From Jackrogersella multiformis (lineage: Eukaryota > Ascomycota > Sordariomycetes > Xylariales > Hypoxylaceae), in NCBI GenBank assembly GCA_902806575.1, contig CADCXD010000007.1, positions 186,001-250,000 of the forward strand: 64,000 nucleotides of DNA, given 5' to 3'. How positions within the stretch are numbered: the first letter of the stretch is position 1; every line of letters starts with the position of its first letter. The notes under the pieces were generated by a model that was not told the DNA's origin, made no database searches, and was given only the letters and a program-made list of their open reading frames with translations. Made by a program: the position numbers and the translations under genes. This document shows positions 33,766-45,700 of the stretch, in pieces.

Positions 33766-36700
33766 GGTAGCATGACGCTGGATCAGTATCAGAACCGCGA
33801 GTCCGTCGAGACAGGTCACGCCGTTGAAGTCTTGTATGCGGCAGCTAACCCGATGTCCCCTTCAACAACTTTCGCCTATCATCCTCCTTACGACGCACCT
33901 CCTTACGACTCGTATTATCCACTGAATTTTTGAATGTTGACGTATGGCACTGCCAGGAAATAATCGACAATAGGCATAAACCGACTACAAAGCCCTCGGC
34001 AGGCGTTCGGCCCTGGTGCCATGTCGTGGCCATCAAACTCGGTTTTGAATACTCATTAGTGTTGATACCACATAGACCTAGACACCGATGAGGGTTGTCG
34101 TTTAGGGATAGGGTGCCTGCGGTCGAACTTCCTCCATGTGGCCTATAAGGGCCAGCCTGCGTTTTGAGTGAACTACACTTGGTTAGTTTACTACATAAGT
34201 CGCAGAGAGTAGCTGTGGCGGATAGTGCGAATCAAGTCGCAGACACTCAGCCTTTGATCTATGGTTGGAGACCGGGCAAGTTGCGATGATAATTCGACGA
34301 GTCCGTCGCGTTGTATAGTGCAGATCATGTAGTAGCCTATGCTACGCGAATCACATGACCAATGCGATCATGGAGGTTTATAGTTGTATAGGACTATTTG
34401 CTACACGGAACTGCGTGTAGTATAGTAGTAAGACTTTTGAGTCTCCATTCAATAAAATACCGTCTAATAACGCATGGATTAAGTTGTTTTACTACCTACC
34501 TATGATTTGGGCTCGACATGAATTTAGTTGTAGAATCATTAGTTGCCTAGGTAGTTTTATAAGCACCTAAGCTGCTAAGTAGTAACAATGCTTGATTCAA
34601 TTCCCATTTCCCCCCTTCAAAAACCACCCGAGTCTCGAATGGCAACCCAAGCACAGGACCATGGGGGAATTCGGTACGAACCTTGGAAGCAAGGAAATAC
34701 ATGAACTGCCTGCATACAACATGAGTACTTGCATATCCAACAGCCAATCACATCTTAGCAAATACCCAAAAGGGCAAGTGGTCGTATGTCAAGTCTGCAG
34801 TTCTCGGGTGGAATCATAGATCTCCAACCAGGGATCCGAACAACCGCAATAGGAATGTAAATGCTTGGAGAATTGGAGCATATCAATATTACCTCTGATT
34901 GAATTATATCGCGGCGAGAAGATATTGAGTGAGTCATTTAACCTGCGCTGCTGTAAAGGTCGTCTCTGAACAGGTTGAAGCTGAGTTCTATAGTATGTAT
35001 GTCTCTCAAGGGGAAGCTCATTCCGGAATTGGATAGGTACCCATGAAGCTTACCTACCAGCACTGACACACGGCAGAATACCAAGGGACTCGGGTGTGTT
35101 CAACAAACGCCTTTAGCACAGATCGCCGTGATTATCACATAACTGGGTACGTGTACATGAAGTCTACGGTCCCGAGGAGATACATGTAATCAACACAACA
35201 CGAGGAGGTACGGAATGTGTTGGGAACGGGGTAAGAGAAGCCCACTCTGCGCTGCTCCGGGGTGCGTAGGAGGCGCCGATGCCTCGTCAACAAAATGCGC
35301 ATGTATGTAACAATGCCGTCCTGTCGTGCAACACTCGGGTGATTAACAACACAGCAGTGCCTTTACCCTCTGCTGTTGCAGTTGGAGTTCGAGTTGGAGT
35401 ACCTGACGAAGCCAAAGCCCCGCGGGGGTTTCATAGCCATAGATATATGTACATATGCCTCCGACCTGACGGCAATGAGAAACACGTTACGTACGCACGT
35501 ACATCTATCTACCCGAGAGAGAAAAAACATCAGACCGATTTCGAAAATCAGATGCCAAGCCCCAAGCGAATCAAGCTACGGATCTTAATGCTTCTTTCTG
35601 TCGGAATTGCAATTCTCGATAGTGTCCTCCCTTACTCTTACTTACTATTACATACCACATAGTGTACACCTACCTACCTACCTACCTACCTAACCTCCCC
35701 TTATGCCACATAGGTCGTAAGTAAGCTTCCTACAAGCAGGTAGGCAGGTAGGCAGGTAGATAGATGCCCAGGTAGGTAACTACCGCGTCCAGGCTAAAAC
35801 GTGCAGTTTCAGAAAAGCCATGCCGATCCGTCCCCATCGACCGGCACCGCCTCCTTTTTTGAGAGATTTTGAGGGCGAAGCGCAAAACGCCAAGCCCGTC
35901 CATCATTCGACCTTTTCCCGCGATCCCCGTCGAAATCGGGATGGGATGGGATGGTACCATCATGTCCTCGTCACTGGCTGGGTGTGTTGGTTTCTTTTCC
36001 TTCTTTCCTTTTCGTTCCTTTCCTTCGAATTCTCGTCCGTTGACAATTTGATATATATGTGTGTAGGTATGTAGGTATGTATGTGTACTAGGGGTATGTA
36101 TGTACAGGCAGGCAGGTATGTATTTATCTTGCTTAGATGCTTGCCTGTCTCTTTTTTTTACCCGCCCCATACATAAATACCAGCCGTCCCCCCTCCCCTC
36201 CCACTCCTCGGCGGTATTTTTTTCTGTTAAGATCTCTTGGTTCGTTTCTTGGAAGCCGCTCGTCTACCGCCGCCCCTATCACAGGCCTCTATTCCAAGTT
36301 TCTTGCCGCGCTCGGTAGTATATCATAGCGGACGAGCGTTGGCGAACGGCCCCCAGGTTTCGCTTGGCTATGTTCTAGACTTTAACTTGGACTTGGACTT
36401 GGACCCGCCATCTGCAACTACCGACTCGAGCGTTGAATCTGTCTCAGTTTAGCGTCTCTTCGTACTGTGTACCTGCGGAAATGGATTCTTATCGATGGAC
36501 CCTATTAATCTTTTAATAGACGAAGAGGAACAAAAATCAATGGCCGTCGAACATCAATGCTATTTGGCGCGACCCGCTCGCTCGCGACATCGGCTGCAGG
36601 AACGAAACTTCTCTGAGGACCACGACACACCGATATGGATCGCCCGTCTCTTAACCTACATACGTGCCTACATGCTTAGCTTACCTACTGCGAGCTCTGC

Positions 36701-37954
36701 GCATACCTACGTGTACCGATGATGCATGTACGCTGCAGCATGGATTTGTCATCCTAGTCCGTCCGCATGGAAGTGCCCTTGGCCCAGGAGCCCCCCTAAC
36801 CTCCAACCTCTACGTACCGAGCCTCCCTTCCTCACCGCGTCTACTAGGGGAATTATTATGCAAGCTCCCCGATTAAGTCGCAACAAGCTTGTCATCTGAT
36901 GTGACGCACGGGAAAGCGTTCCGGGGCTAGCCACCGGTATAATAGCAAAGCAGTTATCATAGCATTGGGCTATATCTGAACAACATAATATACCTAAACA
37001 GGCAAGTATATACCGTACCCGGGCTCGAAGAAGAAGAAGAAGAAAACGAAGAGGAAACGAAGAGAAAAGAAGAAATCGTGAGATTATCCCGCAGCAAGCG
37101 ACTCCGATTTGTCTTTCCCCTCCCTCCCCTTTTTCTTTTTTTTCTGCCTTTTCTAACCGCTGTACCAACGCCTATCCACGCTGTGCTCTCGCTCTGTGCC
37201 TCTCTTTACTTCTAATCTATGTGCAGGTAGGGGGGAAAAAACAAGGTAGTATTTTCTGCGCGGGTTCTTGAAACAGACCGCCTCTCACGCGAGCAACTCT
37301 CCCCAGCCTGTTGAGGGTCTGGGTGGTTGAAATCTTTTTTTCTAGAAGTCTGGAATGAGAAGAAAAATAATGGTGCAAACGTAATGCTGTTGGAGGTAGT
37401 ATGTACGACTGGAGAAAGAGGTTTCATATGCTGTTTGCGCGAGCTCGCCCCCGTATGAGACAGAAGAAAAGAGATCAGATCCAAAGAAAACGATATTGCT
37501 TTGCCCCCCCTTATTCACCCCCCAAAAACGCCTGTATCCGAGGACCCCGGTAATATTCATAATTCTGCCGCCCACGAGACAAATGCCAGTTGCTTCTCCT
37601 TCCCAAACGCAGAAAGAATTTTCGAAAATCCGCGCCATACCCGTTCGATGAAGGCCATGACTATCTTGGGGACAAGAAAAAGTAAAGCTCCCAACCACGA
37701 AGAAAAAACCAAAGGGAAATGAAAGAGCGAGAAAAAAAAAAACTAGACTCCCTACGGGGTATAGGGGTATACGATGGGTTTAACGAGTTTAGATATAGTT
37801 ATCAGTCATAAAGCGCGTGGTATCATGATCGAAAAGACGATGCAGCAGCGCAAGGGGGGAAGAAATAACCCCAAACCAGAACGCTGGATAAAAGGATTTT
37901 ACGCAAAGTATCTTGGCGCGCGCGTTTCTTGGCGCCAGGCTCTTCGCTCTTCTT
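33766..37954. other. 4.2-kb convergent spacer, no supportable gene
   Basis: Lies between the 3' ends of the RGT1-like and copper-fist genes. It contains pyrimidine- and purine-rich tracts, a TACC tandem run at about 35668-35695 with its complement nearby (AGGTAGGC at 35740-35760), and CCTAGG motifs. Candidate ORFs (35279-35662, 36495-36722) have no domain and uneven composition. A lineage-specific gene or noncoding transcript cannot be excluded. Confidence 0.4.
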
Positions 37955-39786
37955 TTAAGCACTATCCCACAAGCCAGAAGCCACGGGATCGGGCGAGTGC
38001 GTGATGCCGTCGGTGAAATTGCTCATACCCCAGTAAGAATCGTCTTCGACGAGCGGGAAAACCGTGCTGCCTTCGTCGAAGGATGACTGGGCGGACAACA
38101 GCTTGCTCGCGGCCTTAAACTGGTCGAAGTCCAGATTATTAAGATCGTTCGCGCTGGCCGCCGCCGCGGCTAACATGCTGCTCTGCGACATGCTTCCGCT
38201 CAGATAACTGCCGCGGAAGTTGTCGAACTGCGACTCGCTAAAGGCGGACGCAAAGTCCTCGGTTTCAGACACGTCGCCCGAGTTAGAGGTTAGTGTCGGT
38301 TCGGTCGTCGATCCGCTACCACCAGCAAAGTCGAGGCCCAGGTAAGATTGCGTCTGTTCGTAGCTCGAGGGCGTTAGGTTGTTGTTAGAGGATTCGTCGC
38401 CCTTGAGCTCGAGCCCATCGTACTGCGCCCAGTCGACCGAAGTAGCGCTCAGCCCTGCGCTGAACATTGGCGGCTCGTAATCCGCCGACACCCCACTAAA
38501 CAGGTCGAACGACGACGATGAGGTCGAGTAGTCCTGGTACCGGATGCCCGAGAGATCCAGTGGTGGTAATTGACCGTTCAGATGCGCAAACGACGAGGGG
38601 TTGCTCTCGATGGAAGGAGACGCCTGTGCGGACTTCGCTATTCGTCGGGATTGGCGGTCGGGAGACGAGGATCCGGTCGTCCGGGACCGGTAGTCGAGGG
38701 AGGACTTCGTGCCGAGGCTGCTCGCGCTACCGGTCCTGCGCATCGAGGACGAGGAGGACGAGGAAGCGCCGCGGCTCACGCTATAGGGGCCGCTCTTTAG
38801 CGAGGCTTTGGTATGGCGCTGGGCGGGTTTGTGGTGGCCGTTCTCGTCGAAGCTCAGTATAGGCTCGGAGTGGGCGGTGTTGGTGCGCCGTCGACGGGGA
38901 GTTGGCCTGGGCTTGGCCGGCTGATGGCTCTCGGCCTCGGAGTCGGACTCAGGGACGGTGTCGAGCGAGGGCTCTTTCTTGTGGGAGCATGTGCATCGTC
39001 CTCCGTGGTTGCAACAGCAGCTGTCTGGACCGGTGGAAAAAAAGTCTCTGGTCAGACACATAGGTTCCTTTCTTTTTTACACACATAGATAGGTAGGTAT
39101 AGGTAATAGGTATGATGGGTAGATCTAGTTGGGTATATATGTTTTCCAAAAGCGCACTCTTTTGTTTTTGGTCTTTTTTTAAGATATAGGGGGGAAATAT
39201 GGCGCTCACCCTTATGTCCATCAACTGTCTGCTTCAGATGGGCGCATTTGTGCGTCTTCTCGCCGCAATCGCATTTGACGTGAGATGATCGCGACTTGCG
39301 CATCGCGCGGCAATGCTGACATTGCGATACGGGCCGACCCTTTTTGTTGATGTGCTGGAGCTGTCGGTCTAGATACGTTGCGCAAAAATATGTGTAAGTG
39401 AATTACTCTCTAAAATATACGGGTTGACTTTATTTTCCCATTTCTCCTTTTTTGGAGTACATGAGAGATCTCCGAAGCTGAATCTTCAGCTATGTCTCTC
39501 TTCTGCTGCTGGTTTGCTTATTGCCCCCTGAAGCTTGTCTTATTCCGCTGCCCCGCGGCGGGAGTCGTGGGCTCGGCAGCAAGGGGGAAAGGAAAACAGA
39601 AAAAGCAAAAAAAAGGCAAATAATAGTACATAGACAGATAGAGAAACTCCGTCAATGCGGTAATGGTAATGGTAATAATAATAATAATAATCGCAACACT
39701 TTAAACTCACCTGCATGTTGACAATTGCTAACCCTATGACCTCTTACACAAGCTTCGCAAGCATATTTCTCGCCGTCGATTAACAT
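37955..39786 (-). CDS. Copper-fist transcription factor (Cuf1/GRISEA/Mac1-like)
   Basis: Three exons: 39786-39711, 39368-39210 and 39045-37955, encoding 441 residues. The copper-fist DNA-binding domain is assembled across the first two exons: MLIDGEKYACEACVRGHRVS, NCQHADRQLQHINKKGRP, VSQCQHCR. It has the zinc ligands C-x2-C...C-x-H and the KGRP element. A second Cys-rich cluster, CDCGEKTHKCAH, then CCCNHGGRCTCSH, is the kind of motif that binds Cu(I) in these regulators. The rest is Ser-rich and acidic, suiting an activation domain. It should control copper uptake or detoxification genes; which of the two cannot be read from sequence. Exon 3 uses the downstream AG of CAGAG, since only that keeps frame. 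An exceptionally long gene-free region lies upstream. Confidence 0.93.
39666..39691 (+). repeat. (AAT)n microsatellite within copper-fist intron 1
   Basis: GGTAATGGTAAT is followed by about seven AAT units, about 20-45 bp inside intron 1 of the copper-fist gene. Confidence 0.75.
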
Positions 39787-41045
39787 TTCGCGGTTGCGTT
39801 TGCAGTTGCAGTTGTGATCAACGTCGTCTGAACGGGTAGAGAGAGGGAGTGAGAGATTGGTGAAGGTCAGGATTGCTCGGTAACGTAAAAATGATTGACA
39901 TTCAATGACCAAGTTTCGAGGGCCAAAGGGTCTCAAAAGTTGATTGATTGACAATCAGTGAATCGAGGCTGTTGCGCTGGAACGTGGGCGTCAGGGTCAG
40001 GGGGGCAGGCAAACAAAGGCCCGAGTAGCGAATTGGTAGCTAATAAGCTTAGTAGGTTGCGTCGCAGCAGACCAGGGAGAAGAGACGATGCGACGGGGGG
40101 GGAGAAACTGGTAGTTTAGGTAGGTATGAGTAAGTACGTAACCAAATCCTCATGCAGGCATTTCCAAGGGTTAGATATGTATGTGGGTAGGTAGGTAGGT
40201 AAGTAGGTAGGTAAGAGGTAGGTATGCAAGTAGTGGTATAAATACGTAGTAAACTTGCAGTAGGGGATGTATATGTAGTATGTAGAGAGTGAGTGAGTGA
40301 GTGAGAGAGTGTAAGAGAGTGAGAGTTGGAAGTGTCAAGGCCAGCCGGAACAAGTATGTATGTAATGTACGTAGTAAGGTAGGTGGTAAGGTGGTAGATG
40401 GTAGGTAGGGTAGGCAAGGTAGGGGAGCTTAGACGATGGGACCGTAAAGAGTTGGCGTATTATTAACAATGACCGAGGCTCGACCTGAGACCGTTTTCGC
40501 GATAATTGGGAGAGGCCGGAAAGTAAAAAATATTAATAATGGGAAAAAAAAACAAGATAGATGAAAGAAGCTTCTTGTCTAGGAAAAGACAAATAATGAT
40601 TGTTTAGAGTGGAGATTTTTCGCTTTGGAAAATTCTTTTTTTAGTTTTTGAGGCGGTTGTGGTTTTAGAAAACTCTTGTCTCCCTTTTGCCCTTTATTAT
40701 TTTATTTCACTACCCCGTCAAGGAGCCGCAAAAAAAAATATGAGAAGCGAATTGAGTTTCAATGGTTGGTATTATTATTTTTCCTCAGGTTTGCCCGTGG
40801 TGATCATCCGTCGGCACCAAACACGCACCAAAGGGCACCAAGGGTTCGCTAGATCGCACAGTGCAGCGCGATACCTCTCGGCGGTGCTATGCGGCTAATA
40901 CAAGTCTGACCGGGAAAAGGCCCTGCCTTTGATGGGGACTAGGGACTATCAGGGTGGATGACTGAGTTATGTGTAAGTCGTAGTCGTCTTTAATAACTAC
41001 CTAACAGAAAACTGTAAGGCGCAAAAGTAGATAACCTACCGTCAC

Positions 41046-41070
41046 GTAGTAGTAGTAGTAGTAGTAGTAG
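41046..41070 (+). repeat. (GTA)n trinucleotide microsatellite
   Basis: Eight uninterrupted GTA units in the gene desert. Confidence 0.85.
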
Positions 41071-42768
41071 TATCTGGGTAGGTAGTTGATAATATTTGAG
41101 TTGTTCGAGTTGAACGGGTAAGGCAAGATCAGGTATAAGTTGTGAAATTCGTTGCCAATTTGTTGTTACCAAGTTGAGCTTAACTTGAGGCTAGGTTCGA
41201 AAGCATATACTGTATACTACGTAATAGTATATACCTTAGGTAAGTAATATATAAGATATATATACCTAGGTATATATAGGTATATATATATGCGTGTGGT
41301 GTGTGCTCGAGGTTAGACTCTTGTATGGTAGCAAGGTATAGTTTGATGTAAGAAGTTTCGGCATGGGAAGGGGGAACGTAGCAGGTTTAAAGACTTCAAC
41401 TCGAGGGAGGCTCAAGGACGGAGTCGGTAAGGTAGGTGGGAAGGCTTATCGTTACCTGGTGGGATGTGAGAGAAGGAAGGAGAAGGGAAGGAGAAGGAGA
41501 AGGAGAGAGAGAAGAGAGTAGGCGCTCGCGAATGTGTTGAAAGTAGAAGCCCAAAGCGAAGAGAGAGGAAATGTACTTAGTCCTTCTAAGTACAGCAAAC
41601 CTAGCCGGGAATATACTTGTTGATGGATGTCATCACGGGCTAATGGCGCCCCAGGCATGGTTAACATGGTTAACATTTAACATGGTTAGCAATGACGGAG
41701 CTTGTGGATTGGCTGGGCTGCTGGGCTGCTGGGGGTGAGGATGGAATACCCGCCTGCTTTGGTCGGCTTTGGTCTGGTCTGAATTAAGGTCCTCTAGAAT
41801 CCAGATGATGAAGCACGGTAATACTCAAGTAGGAAAAGGGCGAGGGAAAAAAAGAAGTGGGCACCATAAACGAAACATCTTGATTACTGCGTTTCCAGGT
41901 AGTGTACCTAATGTATGTAGTTGTGTAGTGTACCAAGGTAGGTAGTATGTGAACTGAGGCTAGGTATTATTGTATGGATGTAATGGATGGATGTATGGTA
42001 TCCATATGTACAACATATTAACCTGGTGTAGATGGGTACCTAGATACTTACGTATCTAGGTACTATTGTATGTAAGTAGTACCTACCTAGATCTAAAGGT
42101 TCTACTTTTTTGCCCCCCCTCCCCCCAAGACAACCAAGAATCTCTAGGCATTACATCGGTGTTAGGAGAGGAGCAGGAGGGACCCTTCAACCCACGCCTA
42201 ATCGACCAACCGCGAGCTGCGCTTCTTAGCCTACCTAACTTAGGTACCTATCTTACCTACATTCGTCACCCCCCTACTGCCCCTACTTTCTTAGCTTCGA
42301 TTTGTGAAAGGATAAGGTACTAGTGTAGCATGTAGGGAATAGACTTGGGGGGGGGGGAGGGAGGGGCATGGGGGAAAGTCTACCAGGCCAAAGTCCGCCA
42401 AGAGCGGGATCACCTACAGGTTAACGGACAGGGGCTCCCATGTCGCGATAAATACATACCTAGGGTAGAAAACGTTCCGTTGCAGACGCACGGAGTGAGA
42501 TGAAGCTAGCTACTTAGTACATCGACTATACTACACTAGGTACCTACATAATGTACTATAAGTAAGTAATTCATTATTTATTCATATCCATTTATATTTA
42601 TTCATTCTTCTAGGTACCTAATCTGATACTAAGTAGGAATAATAAGCTACCTAGGTAAGGTAGGGATGTCAAGCTAGCCCTACTTAGCTACTTAGCTACA
42701 CTCTACGGCTGCCTTTGCCTATGTCGGAATAAAAGAGCCGTTACGGTTGCCAGACGGTTTATCATTCC

Positions 42769-42790
42769 TTTTTTTTTTTTTTTTTTTTTT
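42769..42790 (+). repeat. Poly-T tract (22 nt)
   Basis: Uninterrupted run of 22 T residues followed by ACTTTTCTACTC. It could be a polyadenylated insertion tail on the minus strand or a simple homopolymer. Confidence 0.8.
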
Positions 42791-45700
42791 ACTTTTCTAC
42801 TCTTCCCCTACTTTTCACCTATCAAGATTCACCATGACAAGTTCGAATCAGCTACGAGCCAGAGTCGGTAAAAGCTGGTCCAATGGCCTCCAGGGCTCTC
42901 TCTACCGAGCTCTGTTTCGATTTCTAACCACTGTAAGAAGCTTGGATGGGTAGTCCCTACTAGGCATCTCACCTTATGCATATTATTTTAGGATCTGATT
43001 CACGGCTGCGCATCTGCTTTTCTTGGCACATGAGCCTATGTATATGCGGGTTGAACTGTGGTGTAAAGCCGGTCATTATATTCGGGAATCGCGGGACATT
43101 CCGAAGCCTCGTCAACTAAGCCAAGGGTACCTCGACGTCAAGGTGGTACGTACGGTGCTATTTGCACGTCGTCGGCGTTACAATACAATAGGTGCTATGT
43201 GATGTAGTTTACCCAGGCTTGCCCAGGAAATAGGATATGGGTGACGGGAGTTTCGACTACTGCCGTGAAATGCTTGCAACAACAAACACTCATGGCGGTA
43301 CCGCCGCCTTGGCCCTTGGTCCATGGCAAATCGTACTGTAGTTGTTTCTAATGAGTCGATCCTGTGTATCTATATTCGTACGCTGTTTACGAATCTGCTT
43401 AGAATCTGCTTGGCGAAACGGCTGTACATCGACGAATAAACCCTCGTCCTAGTCGATCATGGGGGTGCGATGCGATGCGATGTGATGCGATTGAGATTAG
43501 GTAGGTAGCCATCAAAATGAGTGCCGGTGCGGCGAAACTTCAGCAAGAGCCGGTCGGACGACACAGGGTGCCGTATTCGATACCTACCTCCTACTATGTA
43601 AGGTAGGTGGTCAGGCATCCTGGAGGAACAACAAGCAAACCCTCGGTCGGCGGAGAGCCGATCGTTTCAATACCAAGCATTATTCCAAGTGATCTAACCG
43701 ATGAACTTCAATGCTGCCTCGGCCTTACATAGCAGGTAGGTTGTTTATGAAGGCTCGCAGAAGGAACACCTACATATGGATATGTGCAAGAGCTTGGCCG
43801 CCAAGTGTTTCGTGTCAGTTAATATTGCATGGTCGTCGAGGACTTGCAGACCCGGAAGCGCGGCGATACGACGGTAGATAAATCAATTTGCTGACAAACT
43901 ACTGGAAAGGCGCATGGCAAAATTGAAAGGCCAAGCCTAGGATCTTATTCAGATCACTCTCAGACGGAGAATGGTAATAATGAGATTTCGTCTTTTTTTG
44001 GTAACTCCGGACACGATGGGTGTAGATTGCCATGGCTCTTAGGATCTTGGACGCTGACAATCCTCCGGCTTCGAAAGGAGATTGATATACCTATGATTAT
44101 TCTAGAAGGGTTGTCTTGTTCTTGGTCTACATATTTTTAAGTGATATCCCTACCTTACTGTTAATCGACCGAGACATAGAAGTAGGTATGCCAATGGAAA
44201 TAACTTCTCGGCGCTCCGTGATAGATCGGATAAGGTACATTTATGATCTCGTTCTTCATTAAACCCCCATTGTAGCAACAATCTGGCTATACCGTCGGTC
44301 GTCTCAACTGTTGACGGCATACATGAATGAGATATTCCGGACGATCATCATTAACGTGACCATTTAAAAGTCCGAACGACAACACGAATTATTGAAGCTC
44401 ATCTGACGTTATAGTGCAATACCCATGAAACTAACCAATGCTTTTTTTTACTGTCCATGTGGGAACACATACATACATACCTAATCTAGGTAGCTGGATG
44501 GCCGAAACGAGAAGCCTATGAGAGCAGATGCCTTATAGGGGAAAGGCTTTATTGTTCACAAACAGCTGACAGCTATGCCTTCCCCCATCCACGATCCACG
44601 GACATCATGACTATGGGGATCTCAACAATTGATACCGTTTCCAAAAGTACCTAGGCACCTACTATCTAAGAAGAAGGATTTCATTCATTACTGTAGTTAC
44701 TTCAATACAGTAACTCGAGACTGAGTCCGACTCTCTCGACCCTTACCGACCGAATTAAGCGGACACCCCCGTACCAATGCTGCAATGGTATCTAATCCTT
44801 AATATTACAGGTTGCGGAATACGGAGGAGTGCTATGTATGAAGTAGTAGGTCCCATATTGATGCACACACCGTAATACTGACATCAACAGAATTTCCAGC
44901 CCGCCGCTGTAGGCGCCATTCATGTAACGGGTCCCACGGAGGGGGGGACCGAAGGATACGAAATACATCATGAGAATTACCTGAATACCTTAGGTAAGGC
45001 TAGCCGTGCGTGGGAAACCCAACTGTACCTGTCACCATGCAACATTCGGATTCGGAGGCTGACCAAAATGTCGGTATAGAATCGAAGAAAAATAAACATG
45101 AGGAACCTGGAAGCACAGCTTACTACATTACATTTATTTTTCAGAGTTTCTAATAATATGTGATGCCTATTTAACATCCTATATACATACCTAGGTACAT
45201 AATTAGGTGCATGTATGTATGCACAAATATATGTGACCGTATATGTGCATATAAACTCATATATATTATATATACCTATCCATAGGTAGGTATGTACCTG
45301 TAAATCTGCTTACCTAAGTGGGTATCTATAATATTATCAAATATCAAATATAATAATAGCTAAGTACCTAGGTACCTAGGTAGGTATTCTTAAGAGACAA
45401 TCCGGACTCGCGCTTAGCTTTATTCCAATTTAAACAAATAAAAATGCAATGTCGAGGTTGTTAGCCGGCCCGAAAAATACGATTAATGTTACTTACACAC
45501 GAAGCCACTTGCCCCGTCTAGAACAAGCGCCTCTGCTGTCTATTAGGTTCCGCGCTTATCCTAGTTCCTTGCATTTATTTTATTTTATTTTTTATGTATT
45601 TTAATACGTACTATAATTATTTTTATTCAATTCTATTTCAATTCTAATTTTTTTTTTTATTTCTCTCCTCTCGCACCTCTCCCACCTTGAGAGCAAAAAA

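Noticed and set aside
36495..36722. Plus-strand ORF beginning MDPINLLIDEEEQKS
   Set aside because: The first 25 codons look plausible, but the rest degenerates into simple sequence and no splice continuation was convincing.
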